Source: JACMJP01 sp046160675
GTDB lineage: Bacteria > Bacteroidota > Bacteroidia > Chitinophagales > BACL12
NCBI GenBank assembly: GCA_046160675.1
Contig: JBJXHH010000030.1
Coordinates: 1 to 26,900 of the forward strand
DNA length: 26,900 nt
Direction: 5' to 3'
The notes beneath the pieces are model-generated. The model searched no databases and was not told where the DNA came from. It saw only the letters and a list, made by a program, of their open reading frames with translations. Of this stretch, positions 23,265 through 26,900 are shown in pieces. The position numbers and the translations under genes were made by a program. The stretch's first letter is position 1. Each line of letters starts with the position of its first letter.

Positions 23265-25085
23265 TTATGTGGGTCTAACACTTTTGAGTTGTTGTATTCT
23301 TTGCTTAAGATTTTCTGCAGTTCTTGTTTCCAGCATACTGTAATGCAGAAAAGACATGTTAAAAAAGAATATGCTAAACAAAAGAATTGCCTCAAATGTA
23401 ATGATCACTGCAAGGATGGAGCGTAAAAGAGTCTGCTTTACCTGCTCGTCAAAAGGAAGGTTGAACTCAAGGATCTCAAGAAGGAGTTGGGAGAGACCAA
23501 GGTTACTTAGGATGAGGATAACACAACTTAGTAAAATAAATGCTGCTGAAACAAGGAACAGATACCCAATGTTTGTGCGAAAAAAAATTAGACTGAATTT
23601 TTGTTTGAGACCCTTTCCTGATGTGCCTTGTGCAACATATAGACAGAGGTAAGGAAAAGCCAGAATGGTCAATAAGAACCTGATATTGCCATTGATGGAA
23701 CACAACAACACAAGCAAAGCTGCGGCAGAAAAACAGGGAATACTGTTTCTTAATAAGTGTGTAAGATACTTCTTGAAAGAAAGCGTTGTCCCTTCTTTTG
23801 TGGCAATAACACAATATGAGAAAAAAGAAAAAGCCATGCCTATCATGAAAGTATTCAATGCAAACCGGCTCACATTGTTTTTCATGTCCAGCAGGAGAAG
23901 CATTTTTTGCAGGATATTGCTGGTGGAATTAAAATAGTCAGTCCCCTGTATAAAAAACAGAAAAACAAAAAAAAATGAAATTGAAATCAATGCGGAAACT
24001 TTTATGATTGCTGCATAGTACTTACCGAACAACAAAAAGCCATCAGCAAAAACAGAAGCACCGGTTTTAATTGTATCAAAACGAAATTGCATTTCCAGTG
24101 CAGGGGGCAACTCTTCCTGCCTTTCTTTCACTGCAAAGCCCGTCTTTGATTTTTTCCAAGGGAAATACACATAATAAAAGAACATGAAAGCGAATTCAAT
24201 AGCTATCAATGTTCCTCGCACCCAGTCGTTCACTTCTGTATATCGGGTTAAAAAGCTCTCATTAAAACCTGCAATAATAATTATTGGAATAATACCTGTA
24301 AACACCTTGATGCCCCTAATAGCGCTTATCCTGAAGGATTGCAATCGACTATATGTGCCGGGCAATAGTATCCCTTTTCCCAGTTCAAAACCTGCTGCAC
24401 CTGAAATTACAATGGCACAAATCTCTAGGGCGCCATGTACCCATATGGTAAGAAAAGACTCAGCAAATAAATCTCTTTCAATAAAAAAATATTGAAACAC
24501 TCCGAGCATAATTCCATTAAAGATGATAATATAAGCAGTACCTGCCCCAAGGAATATTCCCAGGATAAAACACCAAAAAGCAACCCTGAGGTTATTCCAG
24601 GTGATGCCGAAAAACATGTTTGTGCTATCTGCGTCTTTATACACATTCATCGGGTCTCCATTATCAATATTTTCTTCTGTCATATTCACATAAGCATCAC
24701 CTAATATTTGTCTTGGAAATCCGGGGTCATGTATGCTAGAGATGATTCCTATTGACATAGAAATTGTAAACAGTAAAAAAGCAAATAACAAGCGCATGCG
24801 GCTTTCATACATGATCTTTGGTATCTCTTCTTTCCAATAAGCGAAGAACTTTTTCCTTCGCCTTGCCCGGTTTCGGTAAATGGAAGTGAAAACTTTTTGC
24901 GCAAGGTTGTTTAGAAAAATTTTTACAGAACGGTTTGGGTAATAAGTTCTTGAATAAGAGAGATCATCTGTAATCTGTACGAACAAACTGCTGAGTTTCT
25001 CAGGGTCTTTCTTTTCTTTGGCGAATTCTGTTTCAAACTCCTCCCACTTTTGTTTATTTTGCTGTATGAAAAACGTTTCTTTCAT
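23265..25085 (-). CDS. SpoIIM-like membrane protein with extra C-terminal membrane domain
   Basis: A 606-aa multi-spanning protein and first gene of the five-gene operon. Residues 1-310 match the SpoIIM / DUF95 family: a helical cytosolic head (KWEEFETEFAKEKKDPEKLS), the RARRRKKFFAYW stretch before the first membrane segment (about 97-117), NMFFGITWNNLRVAFWCFIL (156-175), then GIMLGVFQYFF and the WVHGALEICAIVISGAAGFE motif (215-234). Residues about 330-606 form a second polytopic block with some five to six hydrophobic segments, not part of SpoIIM. Separate neighbouring genes for two such membrane proteins are the usual arrangement as I recall, so this may be a fusion. A near-consensus -7 element (TATCTTTT, 25101-25108) lies 15 bases upstream. 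Confidence 0.85.
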   Translation of the reverse strand: MKETFFIQQNKQKWEEFETEFAKEKKDPEKLSSLFVQITDDLSYSRTYYPNRSVKIFLNNLAQKVFTSIYRNRARRRKKFFAYWKEEIPKIMYESRMRLLFAFLLFTISMSIGIISSIHDPGFPRQILGDAYVNMTEENIDNGDPMNVYKDADSTNMFFGITWNNLRVAFWCFILGIFLGAGTAYIIIFNGIMLGVFQYFFIERDLFAESFLTIWVHGALEICAIVISGAAGFELGKGILLPGTYSRLQSFRISAIRGIKVFTGIIPIIIIAGFNESFLTRYTEVNDWVRGTLIAIEFAFMFFYYVYFPWKKSKTGFAVKERQEELPPALEMQFRFDTIKTGASVFADGFLLFGKYYAAIIKVSALISISFFFVFLFFIQGTDYFNSTSNILQKMLLLLDMKNNVSRFALNTFMIGMAFSFFSYCVIATKEGTTLSFKKYLTHLLRNSIPCFSAAALLVLLCSINGNIRFLLTILAFPYLCLYVAQGTSGKGLKQKFSLIFFRTNIGYLFLVSAAFILLSCVILILSNLGLSQLLLEILEFNLPFDEQVKQTLLRSILAVIITFEAILLFSIFFFNMSFLHYSMLETRTAENLKQRIQQLKSVRPT

Positions 25086-25115
25086 TTGCGGATTAAATAT
25101 AAAAGATAATTTTTT

Positions 25116-25832
25116 GTGCGTAGCATTGATATTTTAACAAGTCAGAATGTGACAATCAGCTATGAGCTAGCCTCGTTGCAGGATCGAATATTTGCTTTTT
25201 TTATTGATCTAGTTGTGCTGAATATTCTTGCCTGGATTCTGTTTGAGGTAGTAGTGGCTTTTACAGGCAGCTTCGGATATTACCTGGTTTATATTCCTGT
25301 AACTCTTTTCTACAGTTTATTCTCTGAAATAATTTTTGACGGGCGTTCTGTTGGCAAAATGGCTGTAGGCTTAAAGGTGGTGAAAATTGACGGCATACTT
25401 CCTTCACTTAACGATTACTTTATACGCTGGGCTTTCAGAGCCATTGACATTATGGGTTCATTGGGTGCAGTGGCTTGCATGACCATCAGTTCATCTCCTA
25501 AAGGGCAGCGCTTAGGGGATGTGATTGCAAATACAACTGTTATAAAAACTTCCCCGAGACAAAAGATACTTTTAAATGACCTTTTGAATATTCGCTCGCT
25601 TGAAAATTATGAACCTCAATACCCGGCAGTAAAACAATTTAGCGAACAGGACATGCTACTTCTAAAAGAAGTGATGGACAGGTATAGCCAAAATAACAAT
25701 GATGCACATTTTGAAGCATTAAATGATGCGCTGGAAATTGTAAAAGAGAGATTAGAATTAGACAGGATACCGCATGATAAGATTGGTTTTATAAGAATTT
25801 TAATTAAAGATTATGTTGCGATGAGCAGGTGA
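25116..25832 (+). CDS. RDD-family membrane protein
   Basis: A 238-aa protein. The start is GTG at 25116: an in-frame TAA lies at 25107-25109, no ATG is available, and the family usually begins close to the ILTSQNVTISYELASLQDR stretch seen at 5-23. The RDD core spans about 20-145: RIFAFFIDLVVLN (24-36) with Arg and Asp, membrane segments near 25-48, 55-74 and 106-125, SVGKMAVGLKVVKIDG (78-93), and SPKGQRLGDVIANTTVIK. The remaining ~90 residues are a cytosolic helical tail (LLLKEVMDRY, ALEIVKERLEL). It is divergent from the SpoIIM-like gene, 30 bases away, and is commonly found with it in Bacteroidota. The transported ion, if any, is unknown. Confidence 0.9.
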   Translation: MRSIDILTSQNVTISYELASLQDRIFAFFIDLVVLNILAWILFEVVVAFTGSFGYYLVYIPVTLFYSLFSEIIFDGRSVGKMAVGLKVVKIDGILPSLNDYFIRWAFRAIDIMGSLGAVACMTISSSPKGQRLGDVIANTTVIKTSPRQKILLNDLLNIRSLENYEPQYPAVKQFSEQDMLLLKEVMDRYSQNNNDAHFEALNDALEIVKERLELDRIPHDKIGFIRILIKDYVAMSR

Positions 25833-25931
25833 TGAAATACAGCCTTGCTGAATCCTTGTAATAAACATGCCACCCGATATATAGAATAAAATAGATTTTC
25901 TTGCGCCTGGTATTCTTTCCTAACTGAATAG

Positions 25932-26900
25932 TCACCCCCAAAAATTGCGAAAGAAAAATTTGAGTTGTTTAAACTTGAATTCAGTGTAAGGCGGATAACG
26001 GAAAGTAAAATCCGGAAAGAATTTTTTATCCAGCACACTTTTTTTATGAGAGAATTCCGTAAAAGAATTCCTGCCTTGATATTTCCCTATACCACTTGCA
26101 CCAACACCTCCAATAGGCATATACACTTGCCCAAAATGCAGGATGTTTTCGTTCACACACATATCGCCTGCTTTAACTTCTTGCATAAGCTTTTTTACTA
26201 TATTACGGTTATTTGTATAAACATACAACACAAGCGGGTCTGGATTTTTCTGTATAATATTGATGGCTTCATCAATGTTTGTATAACTTATGATTGGGAG
26301 GAGAGGGCCGAAAATTTCTTCCTGCATTATAGGCGCAGAAATGTTTTCCACTTCAAGAATGGTAGGCTCAATATACCTGTCAGGCTTGTCAATTTTGCCT
26401 CCGTGTATAATTTTTACACCACTCAGTAACTTTTCAATCCTGTTTACATGGGCATCATTTACTATCCGGCCGTAATATGTACTTTGCTGAGCATCAGTGC
26501 CGAAAGCATGTTCAATATTTTTTTGTATTTCCAGAATAAATTTTTCTTTTATGTTTTTATGAACCAGGCAGTAATCAGGCGTTACACAAATTTGCCCGGC
26601 ATTCATATATTTTCCCCAGCTGATTCTTTTCGCAGCTATTTCAAGATTTACATTTTCATCCACTAGGCAAGGAGATTTGCCCCCCAACTCCAGGGCAACA
26701 GGAGTCAGGTGTTTTGCAGCAGCCTCATACACTATCTGCCCTACTTTTGTACCTCCGGTGAAGAAGATAAAATCAAATTTCTCCTTCAGTAGTTGTTGAG
26801 TTCCGGTAGCATCAGTTTCTATGACTTTTAAATATTCAGCGGGAAAATTTTTATTGATGATGTTTTCTAAAACAGCTGAGGTATTTTTTGTGACCTCTGA
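25932..26900 (-). CDS. Aldehyde dehydrogenase, class-3-like (N-terminus outside window)
   Basis: NAD(P)-dependent oxidation of an aldehyde to the acid. Only the C-terminal 322 codons are inside the window; the frame remains open through base 26900, so an apparent start at 26732 (a GTG) is internal. Visible are FFTGGTKVGQIVYEAAAKHL (47-66), the catalytic-glutamate motif VALELGGKSPC (70-80), the catalytic cysteine in NAGQICVTPDY, the IMQEEIFGPLLPII motif and VNENILHFGQVYMPIGGVGA with SGIGKYQGRNSF-type ending. The lack of a long C-terminal extension and the VGQIVYEAAAKHLTP sequence point to the class 3 (AlkH/YwdH-like) fatty or aromatic aldehyde group. The catalytic residues are present, so it should be active. 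The gap to the convergent RDD gene is 99 bases and shows no clear terminator. Confidence 0.95.
   Translation of the reverse strand, partial: SEVTKNTSAVLENIINKNFPAEYLKVIETDATGTQQLLKEKFDFIFFTGGTKVGQIVYEAAAKHLTPVALELGGKSPCLVDENVNLEIAAKRISWGKYMNAGQICVTPDYCLVHKNIKEKFILEIQKNIEHAFGTDAQQSTYYGRIVNDAHVNRIEKLLSGVKIIHGGKIDKPDRYIEPTILEVENISAPIMQEEIFGPLLPIISYTNIDEAINIIQKNPDPLVLYVYTNNRNIVKKLMQEVKAGDMCVNENILHFGQVYMPIGGVGASGIGKYQGRNSFTEFSHKKSVLDKKFFPDFTFRYPPYTEFKFKQLKFFFRNFWG

Noticed and set aside
23503..24704. Several 70-100-codon frames opposite the SpoIIM-like gene
   Set aside because: They are antisense to a recognisable protein family and have no homologous look of their own.
1..26900. CRISPR arrays, insertion sequences, tRNA/rRNA genes, prophage or defence genes
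   Set aside because: No regularly spaced repeats, transposase motifs, cloverleaf-like sequences or phage proteins were seen on either strand.

Overview
The window looks like the chromosome of a low-GC member of the Bacteroidota, of a Chitinophagales/Sphingobacteriales-like kind. The evidence is: two secreted proteins ending in type IX secretion (T9SS) sorting domains; several promoters matching the Bacteroidota -33 TTTG / -7 TAnnTTTG consensus; almost no Shine-Dalgarno sequences; and families typical of the phylum (BT_3928-type DoxX protein, DUF1599 protein, the 156-aa protein usually mislabelled 'ABC transporter ATPase', and a SpoIIM/DUF4129/DUF4350/MoxR/DUF58 cluster). No rRNA, tRNA, CRISPR array, insertion sequence or phage gene was found, so this is mostly core-type chromosome.

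Layout. 1-1967: the end of an anti-sigma-factor-like gene, an outer-membrane barrel protein with an acidic helical N-terminal region, and a textbook terminator. 1987-2568: a small TPR-like lipoprotein read from a promoter fused to that terminator. 2548-4223 (minus): folP and cdaA, i.e. folate synthesis and c-di-AMP synthesis, overlapping by 4 bases. 4259-8086 (plus): DUF1599 protein, BT_3928/DoxX-type membrane protein, an orphan DppB-like permease and shikimate kinase. 8081-11090 (minus): a T9SS-exported subtilisin-like protease followed by a PyrR-like phosphoribosyltransferase. 11169-13303 (plus): a two-gene membrane iron-sulfur electron-transfer module of the HdrC/HdrD-GlpC type. 13304-13684: no intact gene, but the remains of a small two-helix membrane protein with an in-frame stop. 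13685-15525 (plus): the conserved 156-aa protein and a barrel-type outer-membrane protein. 15529-16833 (minus): a T9SS-exported protein with two lamin-tail domains. 17017-17739 (minus): an FKBP-type prolyl isomerase lipoprotein. 17870-18867 (plus): an exported helical protein overlapping a short RDD membrane protein. 18925-25085 (minus): DUF58, MoxR, DUF4350, DUF4129 and SpoIIM-like genes in one tight operon. 25116-25832 (plus): a second RDD protein. 25932-26900 (minus): the C-terminal part of a class-3-like aldehyde dehydrogenase that runs off the window.

How the genes fit together. Most genes serve the envelope: outer-membrane barrels, lipoproteins, a periplasmic-type foldase and T9SS cargo. 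The most coherent multi-gene unit is 18421-25832, where a MoxR AAA+ ATPase, a vWA-like DUF58 protein and three membrane proteins are bracketed by two RDD proteins. This arrangement is familiar in Bacteroidota but functionally unassigned, and here the SpoIIM gene carries an extra C-terminal membrane half. I did not see a convincing wholly new system. The better leads are the broken membrane gene at 13308-13538, apparently leaderless promoters, the SpoIIM fusion and the Cys-less thioredoxin-like modules of the BT_3928 protein.
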